From Halomonas sp. GT (GTDB lineage: Bacteria > Pseudomonadota > Gammaproteobacteria > Pseudomonadales > Halomonadaceae), in NCBI RefSeq assembly GCF_002082565.1, contig NZ_CP020562.1:4092001-4156000 (forward strand): a stretch of DNA of 64,000 nucleotides, written 5' to 3'. Below, one piece after another: positions 17,361 through 26,603 of this stretch (the first letter of the stretch is position 1; each line of letters starts with the position of its first letter). A program made the position numbers and the translations under genes. The notes under the pieces were generated by a model. That model saw only the letters and a list, made by a program, of their open reading frames with translations. It did no database searches and was not told the DNA's origin.

Positions 17361-17379
17361 AGCTAAATTAGCTGCTAAT

Positions 17380-18846
17380 TTAAAACAGCGCTGCGTTTAT
17401 CAACAAATGCGTAGCAATACTGGCAGCATAACCCAGTAAAATAGCAGGCGCCCAGCGTAGATGGCCCGCAAAGGTATAAATACCCCGTGCTTGGCCCATT
17501 AACGCAACCCCCGCCGCAGAGCCCATCGAAAGCAGGCTACCACCAACACCAGCGGTCAAAGTAATCAGAAGCCAGTTGCCTTGCGACATATCTGGCGCCA
17601 TGGAAAGCACCGCAAACATGACAGGGATGTTATCGACCACTGCTGAAATCAATCCCAAGACGACATTGGCCCACACTGGGTTCCAACTGCCATAAAGGGT
17701 TTCTGACAATAGACTTAAATAGCCCATGAAACCTAGACCACCAACACACATCACGACCCCATAGAAGAATAGCAGTGTGTCCCACTCTGAGCGGGCAATA
17801 CGGCTGAAGATATCAAAAGGCACAACGCTTCCCAGTTGTTCAAGCTTCTTCCAGTCGCCGCGACGAGAGTAACGCTCACGCTTGCGCTCCAGGGAGCGCG
17901 GCAGACTGCGGCGCAGGTAATAGCCAAAGAACTGCAACAGGCCAAGGCCAAACATCATCCCCATCGCAGGCGGTAGATAAAGCACCGAGTGACACAGTAC
18001 TGAAATAGCGACAGTCACCAAAAACAGCGCGATGATGCGGCGCGAGCCACGCTTTAACCAGACGTTTTCGGTAAGCGCTGCAGGCTGCCGATTGACGATG
18101 AAGAAATTCATAATCATCGACGGCACAATAAAATTGACAATGGCAGGTACCAATAGCGCAAAGAAGCCACCAAATGGCACCTGGCCTGCCTGCCACACCA
18201 TCAACGTGGTGATATCACCAAACGGGCTAAACGCGCCGCCTGCGTTTGATGCTACCACCACGTTGACACAGCACAGACTAATAAACTTTTTATCGCCTTC
18301 GGCAACTTTCAATACAACCGCGCACATTAGCATCGCTGTGGTCATGTTGTTGGCAATGGCAGAAATACCAAAGGCGAGACAGCCAGTAATCCAGAACAGG
18401 CTACGATAACTAAAGCCTTTGCGCACAAGCCATGCCCGAAGGGCATCAAAGATACGGCGCTCTTCCATGGCGTTGATGTAGGTCATCGCTACCAGCAAGA
18501 ACAATAACAGCTCGGTGTACTCAAGCAGCGTTTCTTTAAAGGCAGTTTCCGCTTCATGAGGCATGCCCGCCTGTACATAGACCCACGCCACCAGCGCCCA
18601 GATAAGTCCAGCGGCTACCAGTACAGGTTTGGATTTTCGCATGTGAATCAGCTCTTCGCTCATTACCAAGGCATAGGCAAGAATGAAGATGACAACAGAG
18701 GCGATACCCGCCAACGAAGCGGTAAGATCTAATGGGCCTGAAGCGGCATAGGAGAGAGAGGGAAAAGCAAACAAGCACAGCGCGATCAACAACCAAGCAA
18801 ACCGGCAATTAGACTGCCGCATTGCAAGGGCGTTAGGTGGTTTCAT
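17380..18846 (-). CDS. nhaD: Na+/H+ antiporter NhaD
   Basis: Inner-membrane antiporter that extrudes Na+ (or Li+) in exchange for protons, central to salt tolerance. The 488-aa product begins with a cleavable-looking signal segment (RFAWLLIALCLFAFPSLSYA) followed by about eleven hydrophobic helices. Family-type segments are ALVMSEELIHMRKSKPVL, the NNMTTAMLM helix, ASNAGGAFSPFGDITTLMVW and SAVVDNIPVMFAVLSM; the polar Asn, Asp and Thr residues in these helices are the expected ion path. AGGAT precedes the ATG. Transcription starts in a 243-bp region that also contains a perfect hairpin at 18931-18955. Confidence 0.92.
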   Translation of the reverse strand: MKPPNALAMRQSNCRFAWLLIALCLFAFPSLSYAASGPLDLTASLAGIASVVIFILAYALVMSEELIHMRKSKPVLVAAGLIWALVAWVYVQAGMPHEAETAFKETLLEYTELLLFLLVAMTYINAMEERRIFDALRAWLVRKGFSYRSLFWITGCLAFGISAIANNMTTAMLMCAVVLKVAEGDKKFISLCCVNVVVASNAGGAFSPFGDITTLMVWQAGQVPFGGFFALLVPAIVNFIVPSMIMNFFIVNRQPAALTENVWLKRGSRRIIALFLVTVAISVLCHSVLYLPPAMGMMFGLGLLQFFGYYLRRSLPRSLERKRERYSRRGDWKKLEQLGSVVPFDIFSRIARSEWDTLLFFYGVVMCVGGLGFMGYLSLLSETLYGSWNPVWANVVLGLISAVVDNIPVMFAVLSMAPDMSQGNWLLITLTAGVGGSLLSMGSAAGVALMGQARGIYTFAGHLRWAPAILLGYAASIATHLLINAALF

Positions 18847-18930
18847 AGTGAAGTGATCCTGGCAGGGTTAGGAATGACCGCCACGATGATAAGCACACTA
18901 ATTAAGTGCTGCAACGCAGCGGGCATGCTA

Positions 18931-18955
18931 AAGATGCGGCTATTTGCCGCATCTT
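18931..18955. other. Perfect hairpin upstream of nhaD
   Basis: A 10-bp perfect stem AAGATGCGGC/GCCGCATCTT around a TATTT loop, 85 bp before the nhaD start and 135 bp after the glxA-like regulator stop. No T-run follows on either strand, so it is either a structured 5' leader of nhaD or a non-canonical end for the regulator mRNA. Confidence 0.5.
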
Positions 18956-19089
18956 GTAAAGCAGTTTTACAACGCCAGAAAAAATTATTTTATTAGCTGT
19001 TTTTCGCGACCAAACACGCTTAGCCAAGTGATGAGGCTGATCTAAAACGGCACCTCTTTTCGAGCGCCACTGGGCAGTTCAACGCCGCA

Positions 19090-20199
19090 CTAGTGGCTAT
19101 TATTCGGTTTATCGGCGGGGCCTATGCCCAGTTGCTTAATCAGGTCATCAGCACTCTCTCCCAGGCTAGATTCATCGGCTCGCCACCAACGTCTGGAGAC
19201 CCGCATAGTGTATCGACGACGGTACTCTGACGGTGTGACGCCCGTTGCACGCCGGAACAGCCGTCGAAAAGCACTGGGATCCTGATAACCGCAATATTCC
19301 ATTATTTCCGTTAGTTCAATATTGGTCACTTCTAATAACTGTTTAGCCCGCTCAACGCGCAATCGATGTAGATAATCGAGCGGTGTCATTCCCTCGACTT
19401 CTTTAAAATGTCGCAGCAGCGTGCGCGGGCTAGCGGCCACTTCATGAGCGACCCGATCCAGACTGTAAGGTGCCTGAATATGCTGAAGGAGCCAATGCTT
19501 CGCTCGAAATACCACGCTGTCCCGGGTTTTCATCGAAATTCCAGAGGCATGCAGGCTGGAATGCTCAAAACGCAATGAGTGATAAAGCAACCCATTGGTG
19601 GCGATTTGTGCCAGTTCTTGGCCAGCGAAATGACGAATCAATTCCACCACCAGATCGAACACTGCTGCTGGTGCACCGGCTGTCAATATCGGCCCGTCCA
19701 CCACGACCGGCCCCTCCATTGCCAACTGCACCTGAGGAAAGTGAGAAGCAAACCAATTAGCAATCATCCAGGTTACCGTGGCACGTCGGCCATCCAACGT
19801 GCCGGCCCGAGCCAGCATCACGGCACCGTTGAAACCAGCGGCTATTAAACGCCCCTGCGAGTGATAACGCGCAATGCAATCTATTTCATCAGTGCACTGA
19901 TCAAGAACACGATTTAGATCAGGCACGCTTTTCATCTGTACTCCAGGAACAAAAAGCGCGGTTTGAGAAGGCGGCAATGCTTTGCGCCCCCGGGTGGGTG
20001 ATTCCATATTCGATAGCCACTCGGGAAGAGGCAGCTCATTCCCCCTTGCATCAATCAACCGCCAGTGAAAAAAAGCACCTCGTTTATCCGGATTGCGTAA
20101 CTGCCAAAGATTGTTAAAAGCACGCAAAATATCGATGACGCTAAACAGCGTACCCGACAAGTTATGCGGGCCATGTAATAAATCAATGCGGACTGTCAT
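19090..20199 (-). CDS. GlxA-type AraC transcriptional regulator
   Basis: 369-aa regulator. Residues about 1-200 form a DJ-1/PfpI-like ligand domain (VRIDLLHGPHNLSGTLFSVIDILR; the ARAGTLDGRRATVTW segment is typical of GlxA proteins). Residues about 245-335 carry two helix-turn-helix motifs of AraC type (LDRVAHEVAASPRTLLRHFKE; LTEIMEYCGYQDPSAFRRLFRRATGVTPSEYRRRY). Relatives control catabolism of arginine, carnitine, betaine and other amines. It is divergent from the DUF1302-MFS-hydrolase genes and is probably their activator. An imperfect direct repeat in the divergent region is a candidate operator. Confidence 0.9.
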   Translation of the reverse strand: MTVRIDLLHGPHNLSGTLFSVIDILRAFNNLWQLRNPDKRGAFFHWRLIDARGNELPLPEWLSNMESPTRGRKALPPSQTALFVPGVQMKSVPDLNRVLDQCTDEIDCIARYHSQGRLIAAGFNGAVMLARAGTLDGRRATVTWMIANWFASHFPQVQLAMEGPVVVDGPILTAGAPAAVFDLVVELIRHFAGQELAQIATNGLLYHSLRFEHSSLHASGISMKTRDSVVFRAKHWLLQHIQAPYSLDRVAHEVAASPRTLLRHFKEVEGMTPLDYLHRLRVERAKQLLEVTNIELTEIMEYCGYQDPSAFRRLFRRATGVTPSEYRRRYTMRVSRRWWRADESSLGESADDLIKQLGIGPADKPNNSH

Positions 20200-20205
20200 G
20201 GGCTC

Positions 20206-20411
20206 TCCTGGCGATATTAGCTTTTTTATTGGCGGCTTTAACCTTTCTCTAAACTACCTCCCTTACTCTTTGATATCTCTACCTATCATATTAACTATCT
20301 GGTCTGAAAAAGCCATGAACTCTGTAAATCATCGTTAATTAAAATTTTTATCGCGCTTCACGTGCTGCTTATTCCTATTTATATACCCTTTTTCTTGGCG
20401 ATATTAACTCT
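20206..20411. promoter_or_regulatory. Divergent regulatory region with a 19-bp direct repeat
   Basis: The 300 bp between the GlxA-type regulator and the DUF1302 gene holds no gene. It contains two direct copies of a 19-mer, 20206-20224 and 20393-20411, identical at 16 positions and sharing the core TGGCGATATTA. One copy ends next to the regulator start, the other lies about 90 bp before the DUF1302 start. AraC-family proteins usually bind direct repeats, so these are candidate binding sites. The rest of the region is AT-rich. Confidence 0.55.
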
Positions 20412-20499
20412 ATTGCTGTCGGTATCTGCTTTATAGCCATCGAAACTTCAGCGCTAGACTGAAAATCACCTTAAATAAACACTAGAAAGGTAATAATCA

Positions 20500-22359
20500 G
20501 TGAAAACTAAAACAACTAATACGTGGGGAATAGCAGGTAAACCGTTACTTTCTGGGTTAGCGTCGTCCTTAATTACCGCAGGCATAACGGCCCCGGCAAT
20601 GGCCGGAGAACTGGTGTTTGGCGATCTTACTTCCGGTCTTGGCGACGGTATCGAATGGCAGCAGGGCGATACGCGCTTAAACGTACAGGGAGCGCTTTCA
20701 GTGGGCACCATACGGCGTATGGATAGTCCAAGCGAACGCCTTACCAGTGCTGAATACGGCATGAGCACGGTCAACGACGGCAACCTCAACTATCAGCGCG
20801 GCGATGCAGTCTCCACCTCTGTGGAAACGTATCTTCAAGCAGATCTCAGCCATCAAAACGTCGGTGTTTTGGTAAGTGCGAAGGGCTGGTACGACTACAC
20901 TCAAAAACATCAAGATGTCACCCACGGCAGCGTCAACAATGGGTACCGTTCCGGTGAACCGCTTAGCGATGATGGCTTTGACGCTCAGGGACGGTTTTCG
21001 AATGTGGTACTGAACGATGCTTATGTATACGGCAACTTCCAGCCTGCCGGTCGTGACCTCCATATACGGCTCGGTGATCAAGCGATCCCTTGGGCAACGC
21101 CTACGACGATTGCTGGTGGCCTGCAGTCGGTGAATTCGTTTGATATCGCTGCCATACGCCGAGCAAGTTCGATTGCCGAAGCGCGCACCATTCCAATGCC
21201 ATCCCTTTACGCCAAACTAGAACTGACCGACAACTTAACCGTCGATGCTTTTAATCAGTTTGAATTCCGCCCCAGTATTTATCCTGGCTGCGGTACCTTC
21301 CTATCAACCAGCGATTTTGCCCAACCTGGCTGCGAGCAATTGACGCTTAACGGTAGCGTGCTAAGCGCGCTGGCTGGCCAACCTGTTCGTACCAGTGACG
21401 GTGAAGCCATTCACAATCCACTGGATTACGTTGCCCGTGGCCCTGATCGTCACCCGAATAACAATCAGTACGGTCTTGGTTTGCAGTATTTATGGGAAGA
21501 CGTTGGACTGTTTGGTTTGTATTACGCAGATTACACAAGCAGAAACTCATTCACCCAAGTCGTCCGTAATGGACCTGGGGTGCTGACACCGCCTGCGGCT
21601 AATCTAGGCCAAGCCATACCAACCGGGATAGCTGCAAATTATCAACGCGCCTTCCCTACCAACGTCCGCATGTACGCCGTTAATTTCAAAACTCGGTTAC
21701 CCGACAGAACCGGTATTTATGCTGAATATAGTCTTCGCCCTAACCAACCCATTGCTTGGAACGGGGCAGACTTCGTGACTGGTCTGCTTGCTGGAACAGG
21801 ACCTCTTGGCTACCTAGCCAGCACATCGACGGGCCATGTCGCACCTGGCTATGACCGTTTCCGCGTCAGCCAGCTTAATCTCGGCGCCAGCCGTCCTTTG
21901 GGGAACGTGTTAGGCGGCGAGATGAAGCTATCTGCCGAAACAGGACTGAAATATGTTCACAACTTGCCCGATACCGATGAACGCCGTTACGGACGAGCTG
22001 GCTTTGGGACCGCTGCTCACGATGACTATTCGGCATGTACTGGCCCTGCGGAGAAATGTGCAGTGGACGGTTTTGTAACGCCTTTTTCCTGGGGAGCCCG
22101 TTTTAAGTTAGAGAATAATTACATAGGTGTGATGCCAGGACTCGATCTGACGCCATCGCTAACGTTCGGCTATGACATCAAGGGCTACTCTTACGACGGT
22201 GTCTTTTCCGAAGGCCGCTACGCGGCAATACTCGGAGCACAAGGCGTATTTCAGAAACATTACGTCTTCGATATTAGCTATCAGCACACCGATGGCGGCG
22301 ATTACAACCTTGTCGCAGACCGAAGCATGTTCCAGGCCAGTGTCGGCATTCGCTTCTAA
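20500..22359 (+). CDS. DUF1302 outer-membrane protein
   Basis: 619-aa secreted protein with a signal peptide ending near TAPAMA and a long series of beta strands ending in the C-terminal RF typical of outer-membrane barrels. The DUF1302 pattern is visible: DLTSGLGDGIEWQQGDTRLNV, LNDAYVYGNF, RLGDQAIPW, and the segment YPGCGTFLSTSDFAQPGC with paired Cys. DUF1302 proteins often accompany hydrophobic-substrate or sterol catabolism genes; usually a DUF1329 protein is alongside, but none is seen here. The start is GTG with AAAGG upstream. It is the first gene of the cluster; the MFS gene follows by 41 bp. Confidence 0.85.
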   Translation: MKTKTTNTWGIAGKPLLSGLASSLITAGITAPAMAGELVFGDLTSGLGDGIEWQQGDTRLNVQGALSVGTIRRMDSPSERLTSAEYGMSTVNDGNLNYQRGDAVSTSVETYLQADLSHQNVGVLVSAKGWYDYTQKHQDVTHGSVNNGYRSGEPLSDDGFDAQGRFSNVVLNDAYVYGNFQPAGRDLHIRLGDQAIPWATPTTIAGGLQSVNSFDIAAIRRASSIAEARTIPMPSLYAKLELTDNLTVDAFNQFEFRPSIYPGCGTFLSTSDFAQPGCEQLTLNGSVLSALAGQPVRTSDGEAIHNPLDYVARGPDRHPNNNQYGLGLQYLWEDVGLFGLYYADYTSRNSFTQVVRNGPGVLTPPAANLGQAIPTGIAANYQRAFPTNVRMYAVNFKTRLPDRTGIYAEYSLRPNQPIAWNGADFVTGLLAGTGPLGYLASTSTGHVAPGYDRFRVSQLNLGASRPLGNVLGGEMKLSAETGLKYVHNLPDTDERRYGRAGFGTAAHDDYSACTGPAEKCAVDGFVTPFSWGARFKLENNYIGVMPGLDLTPSLTFGYDIKGYSYDGVFSEGRYAAILGAQGVFQKHYVFDISYQHTDGGDYNLVADRSMFQASVGIRF

Positions 22360-22400
22360 ACCCTGACACTGCTAACTAACACTATAAAAAGGCCATAATC

Positions 22401-23693
22401 ATGCACCCTTCATTTGACCGACGGCGATTACTGATTGTGATGATGCTGATGGCGGTTGTCACCATCACTGTCCTGGAAAAAACCATTTTTGCTTTTGCCG
22501 GACCACAGATTATTGATGAACTTCAGCTCACACCAGAACAGTTCGGCTTTATCGGTAGTGCTTTTTTCTTTCTTTATTCCATTTCCGGTGTGCTGGTCGG
22601 TTTTCTAGCCAATCGGATGTCAAGCCGCTGGTTACTGACAGCAATGTCGGCCATCACCATGGTGGCTCAATTACTTGCCGCTTTGTCTACCAGCTTCTAC
22701 GCGTTGCTCGCCAGCCGCATGCTGTTAGGAATCGGCTGTGGGCCAAGTACGGCGGTCACTCAGCATGCCTGTTTCAAGTGGTATGCCCCCCGTGAACGCG
22801 TGTTGCCGGCGGCCTTGATTCAGGTTGCCATCATGCTCGGCGCTATCATCGGTGCCATTGCCTTACCAAGACTCATCGAACAACACGGTTGGCGAACAGG
22901 CTATTTTATCATCGCAGGTATCGGCTTGATCTGGTTGATACTGTGGCTGCTTTACGGCCGCGAAGGGCAGCATGACGATACGCAAACTGCTGACGGCAGT
23001 ATCATGCCGACCTTGCCCTACCGCCAACTGCTGCTCAATCGTACCTTTGTGTGCATCACCATGGTGGCGTTCTGCAGCTACCTCCCCAATGCGCTGATCT
23101 ATAGCTGGTTACCCACTTACCTGCAACGCGGGCTAGGCCTAACTCCCATGCAGTCCGGTTATCTGGTACTGGCAACAACGGTTGGCATTATTGTGATCAA
23201 TCTGGTGGTTTCCAGTTTCTCCCAGCGTGCCTTAAAGCGTGGTGCCAACGTTCGAAATGCCATGGTCATTCCACCCTTACTGGCCTGCCTGCTGGCTGCT
23301 GCTGCTTATATCACCATGGGATTCACAGCGACCAGTCTCGCCATGACACTGGGACTCTTTATTACTGGAAGCATACTGCTCAATCTACTGTCAGCGTTTG
23401 GATTCAGCATTGTCGCCTTTATCTCTCCCGCCAGGCAACGTGGCAGCATGCTGGCCATTCACATCTCTCTTTTGACGACGTCCGGCATGCTCGCTCCGCT
23501 TGTCGTTGCTCAGGCAATCCGTTGGCAGAACGATAACCTGGCGGCCGGTTTCGAAATGGCCATCGGCTTCTTCGGTGTCGTTCTTCTGGCCTTCACCCTG
23601 ATTGGTCTCGCATTAATCGACCCGGAACGCAGTCGCCGTGAGCTTAATGCAAGTCATCCCTCTTCAGGGCTAACTGCCGCTAGCCAAGCTTAA
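22401..23693 (+). CDS. MFS transporter (probable organic anion/cation symporter type)
   Basis: 430-aa inner-membrane carrier with about twelve helices in two halves separated by a cytoplasmic loop (YGREGQHDDTQTADGS). The first half shows the MFS A-motif region VLVGFLANRMSSRWLLT and the helix-4 region ASRMLLGIGCGPSTAVTQHACFKWYAPRERVLPAA, a pattern seen in the ACS family that imports carboxylates. Hence an imported acid or peptide-like compound is plausible but not shown. Located between the outer-membrane protein and the hydrolase with 41-45 bp gaps, so one operon. Confidence 0.87.
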   Translation: MHPSFDRRRLLIVMMLMAVVTITVLEKTIFAFAGPQIIDELQLTPEQFGFIGSAFFFLYSISGVLVGFLANRMSSRWLLTAMSAITMVAQLLAALSTSFYALLASRMLLGIGCGPSTAVTQHACFKWYAPRERVLPAALIQVAIMLGAIIGAIALPRLIEQHGWRTGYFIIAGIGLIWLILWLLYGREGQHDDTQTADGSIMPTLPYRQLLLNRTFVCITMVAFCSYLPNALIYSWLPTYLQRGLGLTPMQSGYLVLATTVGIIVINLVVSSFSQRALKRGANVRNAMVIPPLLACLLAAAAYITMGFTATSLAMTLGLFITGSILLNLLSAFGFSIVAFISPARQRGSMLAIHISLLTTSGMLAPLVVAQAIRWQNDNLAAGFEMAIGFFGVVLLAFTLIGLALIDPERSRRELNASHPSSGLTAASQA

Positions 23694-23738
23694 TCAAGCG
23701 ATACCAACCTGTAACCACCTATCAATAGGGAACCCTTG

Positions 23739-24821
23739 ATGGACGTATCCTGCTTTTCACAAAGCTACGCTGAAGCTCGGCAAAAATTTCTCCAGGCCTG
23801 TGCTGGCGCAGGCCTAGAGGTTGAAACCCATCTTCACCCCCTACCGGGTAGCGATGGCGAGCAATTGGCCCTTGATGTGGCACTTCTTGGGTCATCGACG
23901 GCAGCCAACCTACTGGTAATAAGCAGCGGTGTTCACGGGGTAGAAGGTTTTTGCGGCTCGGCCATTCAGGTAGACCATCTGCGCAATAGTGACTGGATGG
24001 AGCGCTGTCGTCATCAGGATCTGGCCGTCCTTTTTCTGCATGCCATCAACCCCTACGGCTTCTCCTGGCTGCGCCGGGTCAATGAAGACAATGTCGATCT
24101 CAACCGTAACTTTATTGATTTCAGTCAACCGCTGCCCGACAACCCCGACTACCGCTCTATCGCCTCGTTGCTACTGCCAAAACGTCAACCGCCCACGCTT
24201 TACAGCACCCTTGGCCTGGCGGGTTATGCCTTGCGTCACGGCACTAAAGCCCTGCAAACCGCCATTTCGCGTGGCCAGCACAGCCACCCTGATGGGCTGT
24301 TTTTCGCAGGCACCGAACCCACCTGGAGCAACCAGCAATTACGCCAAATTCTTCGCCGACTGGGAAGGCAATGCCAGCGTATCGGCTGGATAGATGTGCA
24401 TACCGGGCTTGGGCCCTGCGGGGTGGGGGAGCGCATCTATAAAGGGCGCAACACCCCGGAAGATATCGCGCGGGCACGGCGCTGGTGGGGGGAAGAAGTC
24501 ACCACTAACGTCGATGGCACCTCTTCATCCGCTGTACTCAACGGCACCCTTGATCTAGCGGTAATGGAAGAGTGTTCACAGGCTGAATACAACGGGATGA
24601 CGCTGGAATATGGCACCAAACCCGGCCCCGCAGTGCTCAAGGCACTACGCGCCGACCAATGGTTGCAGAATCACCCAGGTATCGACAGTGCTCAGCGCAC
24701 TCAGATCAAGCGCCAGCTACGCGATGCGTTCTACATCGACACTAACGAATGGAAGCAACAAATACTGGAGCAGGCCAGGGAAGTGATGGAGCTGACTCGG
24801 CGTGGTCTTCTCACGCAATAG
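23739..24821 (+). CDS. M14-like zinc hydrolase (DUF2817)
   Basis: 360-aa cytoplasmic protein of the DUF2817 group related to M14 carboxypeptidases and deacylases. Zinc ligands are H66 and E69 in SGVHGVEG and H221 in WIDVHTG; NVDLNRNF (118-125) is the substrate-carboxylate region and E290 in TLEYGT is the likely catalytic Glu. There is no signal peptide, so it should act on the imported compound, for example removing an acyl or amino-acid group. I used the ATG at 23739 rather than an in-frame TTG three bases before. It is the third gene of the operon. Confidence 0.82.
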   Translation: MDVSCFSQSYAEARQKFLQACAGAGLEVETHLHPLPGSDGEQLALDVALLGSSTAANLLVISSGVHGVEGFCGSAIQVDHLRNSDWMERCRHQDLAVLFLHAINPYGFSWLRRVNEDNVDLNRNFIDFSQPLPDNPDYRSIASLLLPKRQPPTLYSTLGLAGYALRHGTKALQTAISRGQHSHPDGLFFAGTEPTWSNQQLRQILRRLGRQCQRIGWIDVHTGLGPCGVGERIYKGRNTPEDIARARRWWGEEVTTNVDGTSSSAVLNGTLDLAVMEECSQAEYNGMTLEYGTKPGPAVLKALRADQWLQNHPGIDSAQRTQIKRQLRDAFYIDTNEWKQQILEQAREVMELTRRGLLTQ

Positions 24822-24883
24822 CCCGTCACATAAGGGCATCCATGTGCATGTAACTCGGATGTTCACCTGTGAAATACATCTCA

Positions 24884-24891
24884 AACAACAA
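24884..24891 (+). promoter_or_regulatory. Possible Hfq/Crc target motif before the CapA-like gene
   Basis: AACAACAA, matching the AANAANAA catabolite-activity pattern, ends one base before the AGGA ribosome site of the CapA-like gene. In pseudomonads such a motif at a start site lets Hfq-Crc repress translation. A crc gene is present in this window. The short motif can occur by chance. Confidence 0.3.
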
Positions 24892-24902
24892 AGGATATTA
24901 CG

Positions 24903-26558
24903 ATGACCTTACAAGAAATATATAAAAAATATAAAGAAAATGAAGAAAAGATCGAAAAAATCCTACAGGTGCTTAAGAAATACATTGAGGTGAACGAAGA
25001 TGAGGTAACGGCAACGCTGCAGAGTGTGGCAAGTGGTGAACTGGAGATGCCCGAAACCATTAGCTTTGAGGAAGAGAAACATTTTCGAGCGCTGTGCGGC
25101 TGGATTGTTTCATTTGGACCAATACAGGCCTTAGAGAAGCTTGAGACAGTACTGGCTGACCCTGAGCAGCTCAATGAACTTACTCTTGTTCAGGATCCTG
25201 AGTTTGCAGCCAACCTCACTCTTAGGGCACTCACCAGGTTAGCAGTTCTCCTGACAAGTTATATTTTCTACGATGAATTCCACTACCCGCAACCTGAGAC
25301 TGGCAAGTATGATATAGCTGGTAATGACTTCGATAAACTCAAGTGGCTCTACCGCTACTGGTTCAATCAGCTTGAAGTGGCTGAAGAAGGGTCACGGCTA
25401 GAGGACTTCTTTGCATCACAAGATCTAGACATATTCAAACGGGTGGACAGCAATACGCGCGTTCCCGTTAGTCAATACACCTCTATTTCATGTGCAGGGG
25501 ATCTGCTCGCCGTCGATGTTCTGACGCCGCAAAATACAACGCATTTGTTCGATGGCATCAAGGACTTTTACAGTACCGCCGACATTGTCAGCGCCAACCT
25601 AGAATCCACCGTCGATGAGAGCGAAGATATAGGGCGCACTCAGGAACCTGGCAATCCCGCCAAAATGAATACGTCAAAAGCGATGTTTGATAAATTCCGC
25701 CATGAAGCGAAAATCAACTACTTCAGTACGGCAACCAACCACGCCATGGATTGGGGTGTCAGCGGCGTCGATGCAACACTGAAGGTACTTAAAGATTCGG
25801 GTGCTTACTACTCTGGCACGACCAAAAGTGATGCTAGCGAAGGGGAAGAACGGGACGGATTCACCATAATAGAAAAAAATGGCATCAAGATTGCCATGCT
25901 GGCGTATACCTTCGACCTCAATGGCTACGAAAAAGATATTCCCACCAACATGCCCTATCTGGTGAATGTCGTTCGCTTCAACGATGCCAAGCCAAAGCCC
26001 GATTACTCACTTATTGAGAAGCAGGTAGCGGCGGCAAAAGCGAAGGGTGCAGACTGGATCATCGCTTACTGCCACTGGGGGTGGGAGTTTGAGATGTACC
26101 CCCATGTCAATATCAGGGAAGCTGCCCATAAGGTCATTGACTGCGGCGTGGATACGATTTTGGGCAATCACGCCCACGTTAGCCAACCGGCGGAACTTAT
26201 CGAGCGCGAAGGCAAGCAAGATGCATTGGTGGTCTACGCGTTCGGTGACTTCGTCAGTTATCATCCGGAAAGCCGTAATTCCAAGCTTGCCTATATTGTG
26301 AAGTTCAACATCGTGAAACTCTCCGGAATTGGCATGGGTAGTGTTTCTCTAACAAACCTTCAGGCCCTACCCATTTATATTGTTAATCAGCATCTTGGTG
26401 GTAAGCGCTACGACTGCCGTATCGTCAAGTTCGATGACGTTCTGAGAAACCCGAATGGGTACGGACTAACCGAGCTGGAAAAAAGCCAACTGCCGCATTT
26501 GGAAGAAAAGGTATGGAAGGATATTCTCTCGCCGCTTTCTGGGCTCGGTACGCGTTAA
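24903..26558 (+). CDS. CapA-family metallophosphatase-like protein
   Basis: 551 aa. Residues about 193-480 match the CapA (poly-gamma-glutamate synthesis-associated) family: SISCAGDLL with D200, VSANLEST, TATNHAMDWG with N279/H280, IIAYCHWGWEFE with H391, and TILGNHAHVSQP (421-429), then VYAFGDFV. These residues form a calcineurin-like metal site. Residues 1-190 are a separate, helical, strongly charged N-terminal region of unknown kind; the first 60 bases are AT-rich. No signal peptide or membrane anchor is visible, unlike classical CapA. It is 81 bp after the hydrolase and ends the cluster; a terminator follows. Role unproven. Confidence 0.82.
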   Translation: MTLQEIYKKYKENEEKIEKILQVLKKYIEVNEDEVTATLQSVASGELEMPETISFEEEKHFRALCGWIVSFGPIQALEKLETVLADPEQLNELTLVQDPEFAANLTLRALTRLAVLLTSYIFYDEFHYPQPETGKYDIAGNDFDKLKWLYRYWFNQLEVAEEGSRLEDFFASQDLDIFKRVDSNTRVPVSQYTSISCAGDLLAVDVLTPQNTTHLFDGIKDFYSTADIVSANLESTVDESEDIGRTQEPGNPAKMNTSKAMFDKFRHEAKINYFSTATNHAMDWGVSGVDATLKVLKDSGAYYSGTTKSDASEGEERDGFTIIEKNGIKIAMLAYTFDLNGYEKDIPTNMPYLVNVVRFNDAKPKPDYSLIEKQVAAAKAKGADWIIAYCHWGWEFEMYPHVNIREAAHKVIDCGVDTILGNHAHVSQPAELIEREGKQDALVVYAFGDFVSYHPESRNSKLAYIVKFNIVKLSGIGMGSVSLTNLQALPIYIVNQHLGGKRYDCRIVKFDDVLRNPNGYGLTELEKSQLPHLEEKVWKDILSPLSGLGTR

Positions 26559-26603
26559 TAGGCAGGCAGACTTAACGGCATACTGATCGACTTGCTCGCT
26601 TAT

